Notes: generated from the letters alone by a model not told the origin. DNA of 64,000 nucleotides from Haemaphysalis longicornis (GCA_013339765.2 CM023456.1:87618797-87682796); one strand, 5' to 3'; positions 12,201 to 22,395 are shown, numbered from the stretch's first letter. Numbers and translations are program-made.

Positions 12201-12328
12201 AGGAACGGGAAATGCGCTGGAAATTTGCAGCTGAGCATGATCGGTGGTTCGGCGGCTGTGTTGTGGGTGTGCTTGGCGAGCGACAGTCCTTATGGCGGGT
12301 TGCTTCGGCAAAGGGTTTGCTGGCCTCA
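9282..12328. other. unassigned non-coding DNA
   Basis: AT-rich. The short frames have no recognisable domain, and I saw no repeats beyond a short G run near 9353. Confidence 0.45.
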
Positions 12329-12607
12329 TTCCGTGACGGATATGAACGTCAGTGAAATATTGTTGTATCATAGGCATAAAACAGTTTAGTGTTGAAAGAT
12401 AAAACCGGAACACGAACAACCCTGAAGTATAACGTATCTTTAAGTACTCAAAGTTGCTTCCCCGCAAGATGCTGTGTGCAGGGGTGCACCCTTTACAGGC
12501 CGCGTTCTTCGTTGTACTGGTGTCACTTCCGTGACGGATATGACCCGGTAAGTGAAATCTTCGTGAATCCCGGAATAAAACACGTTTCGTGTTGAAACAT
12601 TTTACCC
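12329..12607 (+). repeat. diverged direct repeat of about 75 bp
   Basis: The block TTCCGTGACGGATATGA ... AGTGAAAT ... ATAAAAC ... GTGTTGAAA occurs at 12329-12405 and again at 12537-12607, 208 bases apart, with clear but imperfect identity. The minus-strand open frame at 12141-12632 (163 codons) spans both copies and has no domain I know, so I attribute it to the repeat rather than to a gene. Confidence 0.6.
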
Positions 12608-12659
12608 GAAGTGGGTTAGCAAAAATATGCACTAATTAAATCAGTTTGAACCCACGTTT

Positions 12660-15059
12660 TTAAGTGGCCGTTCTAACCATCAGCGGACATCGGCATAACC
12701 GAGCCAAGATTTCTATTGCCGCAAGAAGGAATTTAAGAGCCCAGTCACAGAGTGCGCAGGACAGTAAACGTCGGCGGTATCGACGATACCCTGAGGAGGG
12801 GAGCTCAGTAAGGTAACAGCGGAAGCAAAGAAGGAAAGAGGATGTGGAAGTAGTAGACCGAGGAAAGCACGGTGGAACATCGGCGGAGGTCTGTCGTGGC
12901 TGCCAAGGTTGTGGGGCCAAAGAAGCTTTGTCGCCGGCCGTTCAGTAAAGGAGGTAAAGCATTTTCCTCTTGGCGTTCCATGCGACATTCACAACATGTT
13001 TCATGCGTTCACTTACAGCTTCGCATATTTACGGCTGTAGTACCCAATGTTAACAGCGCTTACTCCTAGCAGGTCGGGGCCCTTTTATCATCGCCCTTAC
13101 AAACAGGACAACTCGAGTCATGTGGGATACGTTCATTGACGTTGCCGAGTTAGAACACTTGAACAGTTTATAGTCACTTGAGGGAAGCTAGTATTTACGA
13201 AAAAGACGCTGTACCCTCACAATTAGGTTTGCATTTCTTGGGTTTTTGTCCTGAAAAATAGTTTAGGGGAGAACGTAAGGCATCCTCATACGGGAAGCGC
13301 TCACAAAACGCCACGCAAAATGCTGCATGAAGCTGCTATTCTGACGTATTCTGACCCCGTAGCTATGCTCCGCACGTTCATCATCCCTCACTCATAGCAA
13401 ACGGAACTCGTAGGAGGCAGAGCTCGGTCTTGCTGAACTCTGGGACGCCAGTGAAAATAAAGAATTAAGAATATAGCGGAAGGCTAGGAGACATGAATGC
13501 GAGGCCGGGTGGCCCCGCAGGGTCCCTTCCTACGGACTCGTGTATTCCGGTCACGGGAGACCCCGGTGCCTAACGGCGCATGAAGGTGCGGCGATACGCC
13601 GTTGTCTTAGCAAAAGGGTGTAACGACGGTGATTGGACATACGAACGAGCAACCTGCGTGGCATGAATGGCCAACCATCCTATCCATTTACTTTGCTTTT
13701 TTCCTAATCCTCTCCCCTTTACCATCGACGTACTTGGAATCTGCTTTTAGATCGTGATCGTTAAACAACGTTTGTTGCTGTGCCTTGAAGTGCTTTTTCC
13801 TAAACATTTCTGTGTACTCCTGTGGTTTTTTCTCGTCCGCCCTCCAAGACGGAGCTGCTGTGCGATTCGATCTAGAGTTTCTGTATATGCTCCCCTGAAG
13901 GAGCTATATACAGACACTCTCATTAGCCCAGTGCTTCAGTTTTACGGTTACTTCTCCGCCAGGCATGAACAGTTGCTCTGCCGTGGCTGAATTTTGAAGC
14001 GCGGTGTTCGATACACTGCGAAAAGAAAGGTTGGTGAGGTACGAAAAGACAGGAGGAGACGCTCGCAAAGAAGGCGCAGCAGTGCGATTCGAATGCCAGA
14101 CCTCTTCAAAAAACAATAAGTTGCTGACCCTTGTGGCCATATTGCATATTTAAAAAGACCACCATTCAAATGCGAAGGCAATAACCGTAATCGAAATAAA
14201 ACAACAATGAAGCGACCAGTCAGCGTCAAGGGTTTGATTTATGTATCAGGCCACGCCGACACAAACGTACAGGTATGAAGGTACTCCCGGAGTTTGTTTT
14301 ACGACACACTAGGAGCGTAGAAACTGTTGCTGAACCGTTTTGTTGCGCAGTAGTATTCGAGACTTCTCCCCCAATCAATGGTGCTTTATTTGCTTATAAA
14401 TACGTCACTTAAGCTGTCGTTTCTCTAATCACTTTTCATATGATGTTTTTAAGGTGCCACGAGGGAGCGTAAACAATTAACCGGGATCTCAATGAACTCA
14501 CGCTTGCGTTATGGGAGTCAAGAGACACTGCCGCCTAGAACCCGACATAATATGTACTCGTATGAGGAGCAAAGCCGAGAGCCATATAAGCTGGCCTCGT
14601 CGTGTCCACTAATATTTCCCGGTTTTCGCCGAGCTTCGTCGGATGTATGTACACTGCAGTATGGAATGGCTGTGGCTCCTGTGTTCATGAGTGCAGATTT
14701 GTTTCACTTGTAAACCGATACCAATCCCCTGTGCGTAGAACTAGCCTGAACGAAGCTCTCGGCTGCGGTAGTCAGGCTTCGTAATGCTCACGATCCAGCG
14801 CCAAAAAATACACTCGGTGCTGCCTAACCTAATGGATGATTCTGTTTTTGATGATAAAACTGGTATGATCTATGGCTATACCAACCTTCCGATCTCCTGT
14901 GGTTATTCGTGGATTCTTCTCATACTACCATAAAAAACCTATTTCGGCTTGCTAGTCTGATATATTTTCTTCGGCTGGTATGTCATCCGCGCTCTCACAG
15001 GCCGTATAAAGGGAAGACACTTCAGAGGTGGATGTTCGAGTTTCCTTTTTGCCAAGGTA
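12660..15059. other. unassigned non-coding DNA
   Basis: No supported gene. The segment 13490-13640 is GC-rich (GGCCCCGCAGGGTCCC, GGGAGACCCCGGTGCC) and looks like a fragment of a repetitive element, possibly a LINE 5' region, but I cannot name it. Confidence 0.35.
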
Positions 15060-15064
15060 TAGAA
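15060..15064. repeat. target-site duplication TAGAA, left
   Basis: TAGAA directly outside the left LTR is identical to TAGAA at 17110-17114 outside the right LTR. Five bases is the usual duplication length for BEL/Pao and many Gypsy integrases. Confidence 0.85.
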
Positions 15065-15207
15065 TGTTAAGGCAAGAGAAGACGGGCAGCAGGGTTCAGT
15101 GTCATGGCTGACCGAAAACGGGGTTCTGACCTTTAATGATAGGTTTATGTACACGATGATGATGATAGGGATGCTGACAGCACATACCCCACGGAGGGGA
15201 TTCAACA
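15065..15207 (-). repeat. 3' LTR of the 2.0-kb element
   Basis: 143 bp, in plus orientation beginning TGTTAAGGCAAGAG and ending GGGGATTCAACA. It contains an ATTAAA poly(A)-signal variant on the minus strand. Near-identical to 16967-17109. Confidence 0.9.
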
Positions 15208-15217
15208 TCCTCCCGCC
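15208..15217 (-). other. polypurine tract
   Basis: GGCGGGAGGA on the minus strand immediately precedes the 3' LTR TGTTGAA. This is the expected primer for plus-strand DNA synthesis. Confidence 0.7.
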
Positions 15218-16840
15218 GCCGCAGTTCACACGTCTGCCGCTGGAGAGTTGAGGCACCAACCACACGATGCCTCTGAACCTACCGCTAGTTCGCACTTTTC
15301 TCAGGTGCCTCGCGGCTCGATCAAACCCCTTGCAAGCAACGAATGGGACTGGTGTCGGTAAACCAGCACGCGTGGCTCTGCTGATACTGGGCGTTGTAGA
15401 GGAGAGGTAGCTAAATTCTTCCTCAGGTCGAAACGGCTCACAACGGCTTCTTTTTCTCCCGCCCGCGAGATCACCAATAGACAAGTAATGAATCCTCAGT
15501 CCTAGCTTGGGGTTTTCAGTTTGTAATGTAGATCCTTTCATGCCGTCGTCAAGTCGGGGCACCTCTTCCGCCTCCAGCGGTGCTGAAGCCGGCGTCTCAA
15601 TGTCAGAAGCGCCGACCGTCGCCAACGTGATGTGCCGCAGAACCACACCGCGTGTCCAGTGTCTGTCGTGAACGAATTCCAGATACGGCCTCGGACCACT
15701 TTCAATGGGTTGGCGGTTTTGGAATAATTCTTGTGGCCTGAGTTGGATGACGCTCGGCCATCGGTCTCACGCATGCCAATAGCTGCCCCTGTTTTCTTGT
15801 CGGTTGTCTCCGATTCGGACGATGTTATGTCCACGATGAACGTCACCGGAAAAGGCGATGCTGCCTTTTCTCGATCAGGCGTCGCTATTCCCTCATGTTG
15901 ATCAGCAGCGATGAGCTGTGGTTGCTCAGGCTTGTCAACTCTAATTTGATGCAAGAACTCATGCTGACGCACTGGCTGCGACCTCCCACACTTTCGTCGA
16001 TTGCATCTAGCGAGGTTTCGGGAAGTTGCGGGAAGGATTCGCCCTTCATGAAGTCTGGAACACAGATGTACTCAAAGTCCAGAGAAGGCTGCTCAATGCG
16101 TGTTTCTCCAGGAGCTTGTGCTACGTTCGGTTCGATAGGAGGCGTTTCTGTTTCCCCAAGCTCCATGCTTGATGGCAAGTTGTCGCCATCCCCGTTGTGG
16201 CGAATGGGCATGTTTTCGAACGAACGAGTATAAGAACTCTCTCGGTGGTGTTGAGGAAGACGGTCATTTCGGAAAACGATGTAGGTTTGATGTCTAAAGT
16301 CTGCTTGTTTTTTTAGGCCACTGTAACCAATGTTGGAGGTAAGCATTTGCTCTGAAGAAGCAGAGAGGTGTATCTATCCACTTCCTCTACCTCCTGCTCA
16401 ATTTCTCTTCAACTTAGGTTAAATATATCAGAATCCAATTCGATTAGATCACTTCTTATTGTTGCAGTTCTCCAAGTTAGCTTCAGCTTCGTCACGTCGC
16501 AAGATTCTGAAATCAAGAGCCGGTCGCTACTGGTCAAAATTCCTTAAAGTCAGTACGGATATGGTTCCGCAACGAACGCAGAGGCATCCAGCTCACCAGC
16601 TTGCTCTTCGGTAGCGGTGCTCTTGGTGCCAAGCATGGTGAACTGGACGGGGACGGGGCGTGTCTGCGTCGGTAGGAGAGTTGCGGTCGGGTTTTCGTCG
16701 GTCGCACCGGGAATGGCCGCGCCCGGTGTCGGTCGAGTCTGGTTGGTCACAGGTCCCTCGAGGCCGGCTGGTAGGAACGCCAGTGTTTGGCGTCGGTGCC
16801 TTCGAGGGAGTCGGTGGTCAATGCGGTCGCTGTCAGCCAT
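15212..16840 (-). pseudogene. interior open frames of the 2.0-kb LTR element, function unknown
   Basis: Reading from the 5' LTR on the minus strand, four frames follow one another: 16550-16840 (96 codons, Pro/Thr-rich), 15885-16346 (153 codons), 15538-15972 (144 codons) and 14939-15646 (235 codons, running through the 3' LTR). Neighbouring frames overlap in different phases, which suggests one ancestral frame broken by indels. The composition is acidic and serine-rich (SLDFEYICVPDFMKGESFPQ in the second frame, FIVDITSSESETTDKKTGAA in the third). I see no zinc knuckle, protease DTG/DSG, RT YxDD or integrase HHCC. It could be a Gag-derived remnant or captured host sequence. I cannot assign it. 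Confidence 0.35.
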
Positions 16841-16943
16841 GGTTACAGGTAGCTCAGGGTGAGTCGACGGTAAACAGTTCTAGGTCTCACATGCCTGCAG
16901 CCACTGGCATCCCTGCTGCTCTCCACTTCGGTCCCTGGTCTCT

Positions 16944-16963
16944 TCCCGGGTTTGTCGGCACCA
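16944..16963 (-). other. primer-binding site
   Basis: TGGTGCCGACAAACCCGGGA on the minus strand, three bases after the end of the 5' LTR. It matches the kind of tRNA 3'-end complement used by arthropod BEL/Pao elements. The exact tRNA cannot be named without a search. Confidence 0.75.
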
Positions 16964-16966
16964 AAA

Positions 16967-17109
16967 TGTTAAGGCAAGAGAAGACGGGCCGCAGGGTTCG
17001 GGTGTCATGGCTGACCGAAAACGGGGTTCTGACCTTTAATGACAGGATTATGTACACGATGATGATGATAGGATGCTGACAGCACATACCCCACGGAGGG
17101 GATTCAACA
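16967..17109 (-). repeat. 5' LTR of the 2.0-kb element
   Basis: 143 bp, near-identical to 15065-15207 and bounded outside by TAGAA. Confidence 0.9.
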
Positions 17110-17114
17110 TAGAA
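17110..17114. repeat. target-site duplication TAGAA, right
   Basis: Identical to 15060-15064. Confidence 0.85.
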
Positions 17115-17149
17115 CGCACGGTTCACCGAAGTGTACCTTAGACTCGCTG

Positions 17150-17452
17150 AAGGCTACACTCTAAGAAATCGGGGGAGTAGTTGAAGAGTCGAACAGTCAT
17201 TGTACTCCTGCAAGCGTTGGCGCGCTCCCCTCGAAAGCTGCGGGGAGTTGGATGTAATGTTCGCTCCCATGAGGAGGAAGAGCAAAACTGACAGCGTACT
17301 CTTCTCGTGCGCGGCGGAGTGCAGCCCCAGTTCCGCTCCCGCACCAGTGAAGAGTAAAGCTGCACATCGTCTCCTCTCTCCAGTACGAAGAGTAAAATTG
17401 CAATTTCATTCTTGTCAAGTGCGGGAGTAAGCATGGAGAGGCACTCCTACCA
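17150..17452. repeat. ACTCC/GGAGT-rich repeat, copy A
   Basis: Opens with ACACTCTAAGAAATC near 17156. It is then studded with GGAGT, ACTCC, CTCCC and AAGAGTAAA motifs about every 20 bases to 17450. A second segment with the same character lies at 21780-22395 and contains the inverse motif TTCTTAGAGTGTAG. The shared terminus and motif content suggest one repeat family, perhaps a non-autonomous DNA element. Its far end and any target duplication are unclear. Confidence 0.45.
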
Positions 17453-18065
17453 TTTACGCACACCAACTCATCAGCGATGTTTTATTTGCATACGTATATA
17501 TTATATAAAGCAGTTGTGTAAAAAGCGCCCGAGTACTTCCGCCGCGCATTCTAAACGTGCAAGAATATGAATTCATGTAACGATTGCTCGCAGCGTTCAG
17601 TGACATGAATGGAGCAAGCTTAACAAAACTAAAAAAACGCATGTCTCGATTTGGTTTTGTTTCTTTGTTTTGTTTTTTCCTCTGTAATGGCTTAGTTATC
17701 GACATTTAAAAAGTTGTCAGACTATGCATCATAAAAGGTGCGCACCACGGAGGAAAGAATACTGCGCGCCGATTTCAGCGATTACGCCGATTACACTGAG
17801 GGCATCCCAGCGGCGGCGGCGCGGCGGTGGACGCCGCGTCTCCGTAGCTCAGCCCGACGAAGATACGGCGTACTACCACGGCGGATTTTCCGCCACGCGA
17901 TCTCGCGTCTACGGTGAAAACCGACACAGGCGGTGCACCCGCAAGAACCGGGCGAGCGACGACTGATCGCGCCAGACCGTGATGTCCCGCCAGCGCGGAA
18001 CACAGGGCTGCGCTTTGTAAACCATGTGCTACGCACGAAGTGGACTTTCAAACAGACGCTTCATC
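17453..18065. other. unassigned DNA with a GC-rich half
   Basis: 17453-17720 is AT-rich. 17740-18010 is strongly GC- and CpG-rich and contains small inverted repeats such as GGCGGATTTTCCGCC. It is open in more than one frame, but no domain is recognisable. Confidence 0.35.
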
Positions 18066-18131
18066 CAACATGGGAAGTTCGACCTGCCCTTATCGTCATG
18101 CTTGCTTGAACACAGTACGACGCGTGCTCGC
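18066..18131 (+). repeat. 66-bp direct repeat, copy 1
   Basis: CAACATGGGAAGTTCGACCT through GACGCGTGCTCGC, repeated with about six substitutions at 18488-18553, 422 bases away. Confidence 0.8.
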
Positions 18132-18487
18132 ATCGAATAGGAGAAACTAGGTTTTGAGAATTAAAGGTATAATTATTGAGAAAACTGAGGTTACAGTGGA
18201 TCAGGACAGAAGAGCACGGGGAGAAAACGTCTCACGCGGTGCGCAGGCGTGGGGCGACTCTCCTCGGCGAACAGCACACACACGTGACACGCCCCAGGCA
18301 AGACTCCAAAGCTCTCACTCGTTGGTATAAACATCCGGCCGCGTTCGCTGCGACGGTGGCGGTTTCAGGTGTTTCGTGCTCCGGGCTTGGCCCCTCGGCA
18401 GGCTGCCGGTGTCTGTTTTCGTTTTCGCCTTCTCGGCGCCAGCATTCTCGGCGCGAGAATTATCCGAAGCTTCGGAGACGGCTTGCT
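18132..18487. other. unassigned DNA between 66-bp repeats
   Basis: Moderately GC-rich with no recognised domain. It may be the interior of a small element bounded by the two 66-bp repeats. Confidence 0.3.
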
Positions 18488-18553
18488 CAACATGGGAAGT
18501 TTGACCTGCCCTTATCGTCATACTTGCTTGAACGCAGTGTGACGCGTGCTCGC
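18488..18553 (+). repeat. 66-bp direct repeat, copy 2
   Basis: See 18066-18131. Both copies have the same orientation. Confidence 0.8.
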
Positions 18554-19127
18554 TAACTGCTTGCATGCCTGTGCGTCAGCGTTAGATCACGAACACGTAA
18601 GCAAGCCGTATATTAGTTCGTTCGTGCGTGCGTGCATGCGTGGAACTAGTTTTTATTTCGGACGGACATCACAGCTGCGGCGGCGCAGAGGCCGATACCG
18701 GAACTATATGCACTGTGTAGCAATGCGCGCGCAAGCCGCCGGACCAGCCGGTGTGCAGTCGCTGCCTTTGCAGGCTTCGCGCCTTAAGCTTGGGATCTTG
18801 GGATGACGACCATGGATTTATCTACCGGACGAAGAAATGCTGGCGGGAAGTGGAGGTAAGCCATTAGTTAACCTGGTATTCTTATCTTGTGTATTTAGCG
18901 AAGGAGAGTTGCTCTCTAGCTTCGGTCCGCGGAAGCGGCTAACCCTAATGTTTTCGTCACTCATTTTGACCGTTGCTTAGATTTGAAGGGCGGCTTTTGT
19001 ACCCGTGTGCAAACAGCGTCGAGTCTTGCACCGTTTCAATCCCTTTGATTCGTGAAGTGTTGGTATCCTAGCCGAATGTTTTCGCAGGTAAGAAGCACGG
19101 TCGCGCGAGTAGTCGCAGCGCTACCCT
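18554..19127. other. unassigned non-coding DNA
   Basis: No supported gene. The donor-like strings GAGGTAAG (near 18855) and GCAGGTAAG (near 19085) occur on the plus strand without an exon I can define. Confidence 0.35.
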
Positions 19128-19765
19128 GTATTCTTAACTCGGCGGCTAGGGTTAGAGTGGCTGCCGTGCAGTAGCTGTGGCTACCTGCGCGGCTCCAAAG
19201 AATTTCGTACAATAGGCTGAGTGATAGGAGCGCGTCTAGCGCGTAGGAAGTCACTAAAGTTACAATGATTTTAGTTACCGCCGCGCGTACTGCAGCAGAC
19301 TGAAATCCTGTCCAGACAGGTTTTTGCGTTTTGATTTGTACTCTTAGCTCGGCGGCTAGGGTTAGAGTGGCTGCCGTGCAGTAGCTGTGGCTACCTGCGC
19401 GGCTCCAAAGAATTTCGTACAATAGGCTGAGTAATAGGAGCGCGTCTAGCGCGTGGCAGTCACTAAAATTACAATGATTTTAGTTACCGCCGCGCGTACT
19501 GCAGCAGACTGAAATCCTGTCCAGATAGGTTTTTTGCGTTTTGATTTGTACTCTTAGCTCGGCGGCTAGGGTTAGAGTGGCTGCCGTGCAGTAGCTGTGG
19601 CGACCTGCGCGGCTCCAAAGAATTTCGTACAATAGGCTGAGTGATAGGAGCGCGTCTAGCGCGTGGCAGTCACTAAAATTACAATAATTTTAGTGACCGC
19701 CGCGCGTACAGCAGCAGACTGAAATGCTGTCCTGACAGGGTTTAGGTTTTTTGCGTTTTGATTGA
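19128..19765 (+). repeat. tandem array, three 210-bp units
   Basis: The block starting GGCGGCTAGGGTTAGAGTGG recurs at 19141, 19351 and 19561, exactly 210 bases apart each time, with high identity. Each unit contains an inverted repeat ACTAAAAT/ATTTTAGT. In the third unit this is a perfect 12-bp stem, GTCACTAAAATT (19669-19680) with AATTTTAGTGAC (19686-19697), around a 5-base loop. The minus-strand open frame across the first two units is a by-product of the repeat. It could be a local satellite or minisatellite seed. Confidence 0.9.
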
Positions 19766-19793
19766 GGGCAGGATGGCCGGAGATGGGACTTTT

Positions 19794-19809
19794 CGGGGCG
19801 TACGCCCCG
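19794..19809. other. 16-bp perfect palindrome
   Basis: CGGGGCGTACGCCCCG lies 30 bases beyond the end of the 210-bp array. It may mark an element end or a DNA-binding site. No function can be assigned. Confidence 0.7.
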
Positions 19810-20644
19810 CACTGTTAAGGGGTAACTACATGCGTCTAAGCCGATGAGCGACGCGAGAAAACTCACTCATTGGGTACGGCAAACAGGTATTGTGGGCGAC
19901 ACAGACAAAATTTTTTTACACAGGCCGCTGACGGCGGCAACTGCGGCAGGCGACGGGCCGTCGCCGTCGCGGGCTTATACCGGCCAGAAGCAGCCCACGA
20001 GCGAGCGGCAGCAACGACGACGAATGGCATTGGCAGCAATGCATTATTTTTTTTTTCGTTTGTCGCTGTCGCCCATAGTGTTTGTTGTACCCATTACGGT
20101 ACTTTTTTCGCGTCGGTTGTCGCCGTCGCTGCGTGTGGTTTAATGTTCGAGCGTTCTGATCGTTCAATAACGAGCCTATTGGTTCTCATCAGATGTTGCG
20201 ATCTGCAGCGTGCATGCAACGAAGCGTACTCGAGAATGAAGAAAACAGTAGCTATATGACCCATAGCAACTTTTACACGCTGTACTTGTGAACGTATAAT
20301 GGGCCGTACGTTGCAGTCGGCTGAGGGCAAAATCCTATGCAAATTAATCAGGGATTATAACGTTACAAAAAGAGTTCTCTTTACTTAAATTTTGTTAAAT
20401 GTTTTTATACCGGGAACGATAGCGGGGTAAACAATAGAAGCTACGGACACGTAAGCACTAATGGGTTTGGGGCGCATTGCGTAGGCAGACAGCTGTAGGG
20501 CGCGCTGTCTGACATGACATTGGCCAAGTGGCACAATGAGCGTGGCTGCATCCAAGGTCACCGCACATTCGCATGTAGACTTGTGACTGCGCCAAGCAGT
20601 ATTGCATTCCAATACGGGTTCAATGCGTTCTCTCGGCGCAAAAA
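19810..20644. other. unassigned DNA
   Basis: 19910-20040 is rich in CGTCGCCGTCGC-type runs that give low-complexity frames on both strands. The rest is AT-rich. No gene is supported. Confidence 0.35.
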
Positions 20645-20980
20645 CTAATCTATCACGTCGTCAAACTCGTCAATTTTTTTTTCATTGTAGAACTTATCTT
20701 TGCTGTCCCCCTCTTTCTTCCTATGTAGGAACCACGGGAAGACGGTACTTGCCCGAAGATTTTTTTTTTTTCCTGAGAGAGAACGAGATCCCGAGGCGTC
20801 AGCAGGAGTGGCCGTCGCATTCAAGACACTTCTCCTCACATCCTTGGACATCGTGGATGAGTTCCCATTGCTGCTGTCTGTGTTTTCAAAGGGGAAGCGC
20901 ACCTTCTTGCTTCTGTAGACGTTACTTCGGCTCAAGCACGGTGCCCTGGTCGGTACTGTTCTGAAGGCCGCCACCAACAT
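20645..20980 (-). CDS. weak candidate exon, unknown protein
   Basis: A 111-codon minus-strand frame whose translation is charged and serine-rich in the manner of a disordered protein region: KKVRFPFENTDSSNGNSSTM, then LNATATPADASGSRSL and a C-terminal KIDEFDDVID before a stop. The composition looks more protein-like than the random frames around it. There is no homologue I recognise, no convincing splice acceptor upstream, and a plus-strand frame overlaps it. It may be chance or a lineage-specific terminal exon. Confidence 0.15.
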   Translation of the reverse strand: MLVAAFRTVPTRAPCLSRSNVYRSKKVRFPFENTDSSNGNSSTMSKDVRRSVLNATATPADASGSRSLSGKKKNLRASTVFPWFLHRKKEGDSKDKFYNEKKIDEFDDVID

Positions 20981-20999
20981 TATGAAGCATTCAGCTCGA

Positions 21000-21665
21000 A
21001 CGTGTTTGTTTTTAATACCAAGTTATGCCTTTTTTAAATCTTACTAGCGCATCCTCATTTGAGAACCACCCGCCTAAAAAACCCAGTGGGAATGTTTCCG
21101 GTGGTTTCCTATTGTCCCACCAACATATATCTGTTGCAAAGTTCCCGTGTCAGTGGCTTTGTATCTTTGTGTTGATTGCACCTTGTAATGCGCTAATAGT
21201 AATCCACGCTGAATAGTTTTAGTCCAAGATTTTTGTTTCGCAAAATTTATTTGTAAATGTTTTTGATGTGTCCTAAATAAGAGCTGGCTTTCCAGTCCAT
21301 GTGAAGCACTCACTGATGTACTAAGGCCACTTTGTTTTATGTTAATACTGTTAACTATTTTCCCACTGCTGTATTTCTACTGACGTTTTCGTGCTAATGC
21401 CAGTACCTTTTTATTTGTGGGTGTTAATGTCATTTTTATTGTCTTAATTTAATGTTTGTATTTCAGTGTTATCAATTGCTTTGCTGCATTTTTATTTGTG
21501 AATTTTTCTTGGATGTATCCTCAATAGGCGTTACGTCTCCTGTGTGCATGTGGAGTAAGAACCGTTTTTATGCTGTGATATTTTAATTCAAAATAAATTG
21601 CTTTTTGTGTGAAATTGCAGAATGAACCGATTGTTGTGGTATTTTTTTGAAAAATAAAGTCTGAC
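21000..21665 (+). other. T-rich 3'-UTR-like stretch with two AATAAA
   Basis: Long T-rich, AT-rich sequence with TTTTTATTTGTG-type repeats, ending in AATAAA at 21592-21597 and again at 21653-21658. The composition resembles a metazoan 3' UTR on the plus strand. No terminal exon upstream can be identified with confidence. Confidence 0.3.
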
Positions 21666-21749
21666 CTTGTTTTTTCTTCTTTTCCATGTTTCAAAATGGC
21701 TTGTCCTGTTTTGTTTGCTTGTAACTGCCTATAGTACCATCGTGGGGAT

Positions 21750-21770
21750 GGGGGGGGGGGGGGGGGGGGG
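21750..21770 (+). repeat. poly(G) run
   Basis: 21 consecutive G immediately before the second ACTCC-rich repeat. Confidence 0.95.
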
Positions 21771-21779
21771 CTAGTAGCA

Positions 21780-22395
21780 GGCGGAGCGAAAACACGCTGT
21801 CTCGCGGGGAATAGCAGAACGCTCTTGAGGCGTAACGAGATGCTTTACAAGAGAGAGTAGTAGTACCCGTCTGCAGTATCCGGGAACGCCGAAACCAATA
21901 GAGCTTATTCACGCCTAAAGGGAGTGACGGAACGCTGCCTTGTACATGGCATAGCAATTCCCACACAGGGTTCAAGTACTCCGCTTCGACAGCAGCAAGT
22001 AAATCCCACGAGGAGTGTTTCGCCTCTCGTTTGGCCGCCACGCGCTACTCCTCGGAAGAGTCGCCCAATGCTGCCAAAGGGAGTGAAATATGGGACAAAA
22101 GTTTTTACTCCTAGACAGAGTGCCCAGCACTCCTCGTCTTCTTAGAGTGTAGAGGTTTCACTGCAATCACGACGTTTTCTTGTAGTGCAGGTTTTTTCTT
22201 GGGACGAACAACGCGATAACCGAGAACGCTGAAAAGAAAATAGCTGCGTCTCTTCTTGAACCTTTGAAGACTCCATCCAAATTGAAGCACGCGTTGCACA
22301 GCTTGGTCGAACCCCGCGACGGTTGCGTTGATACAGAGTACTGTCACCCCGGCCCGGAGTGTTTTTAACTCCACGCCAAGCACCGGCCCTTCCAA
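21780..22395. repeat. ACTCC/GGAGT-rich repeat, copy B
   Basis: Repeated ACTCC, GGGAGTGA, GAGGAGTG and TTTACTCC motifs run from 21845 to 22145. TTCTTAGAGTGTAG at 22137-22150 mirrors the start of copy A at 17155. GGAGTGTTTTTAACTCC follows near 22355. Minus-strand frames of about 90 codons at 22111-22414 cover this part, and I regard them as repeat-derived. Confidence 0.4.

Larger units (their letters stand above)
15065..17109 (-). mobile_element. short non-autonomous LTR retrotransposon, BEL/Pao-like
   Basis: This 2,045-bp insertion is structurally complete and lies on the minus strand. It has two 143-bp LTRs (15065-15207 and 16967-17109) that start TGTTGAA and end TTAACA. A 5-bp TAGAA duplication flanks them. 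Next to the 5' LTR, on the minus strand, is a primer-binding site TGGTGCCGACAAACCCGGGA (16944-16963). A purine tract GGCGGGAGGA (15208-15217) lies directly before the 3' LTR. The 1.76-kb interior has several open frames but no protease, RT, RNase H or integrase motif, so the element must have moved in trans. The LTRs differ by about four substitutions and two single-base indels by eye (about 97% identity), suggesting a fairly recent insertion. BEL/Pao is inferred from the primer site and the TGTTGAA terminus; Gypsy is possible. Confidence 0.85.

Noticed and set aside
12141..12632. 163-codon minus-strand frame
   Set aside because: It spans two diverged copies of a 75-bp repeat and shows no domain. 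The length is compatible with chance in a repeat.
14939..15646. 235-codon minus-strand frame as a host gene
   Set aside because: It runs from the interior of the LTR element straight through its 3' LTR, so it is element sequence.
19036..19422. 128-codon minus-strand frame with an internal repeat
   Set aside because: The repeated peptide (LYEILWSRAGSHSYC) comes directly from the 210-bp tandem array.
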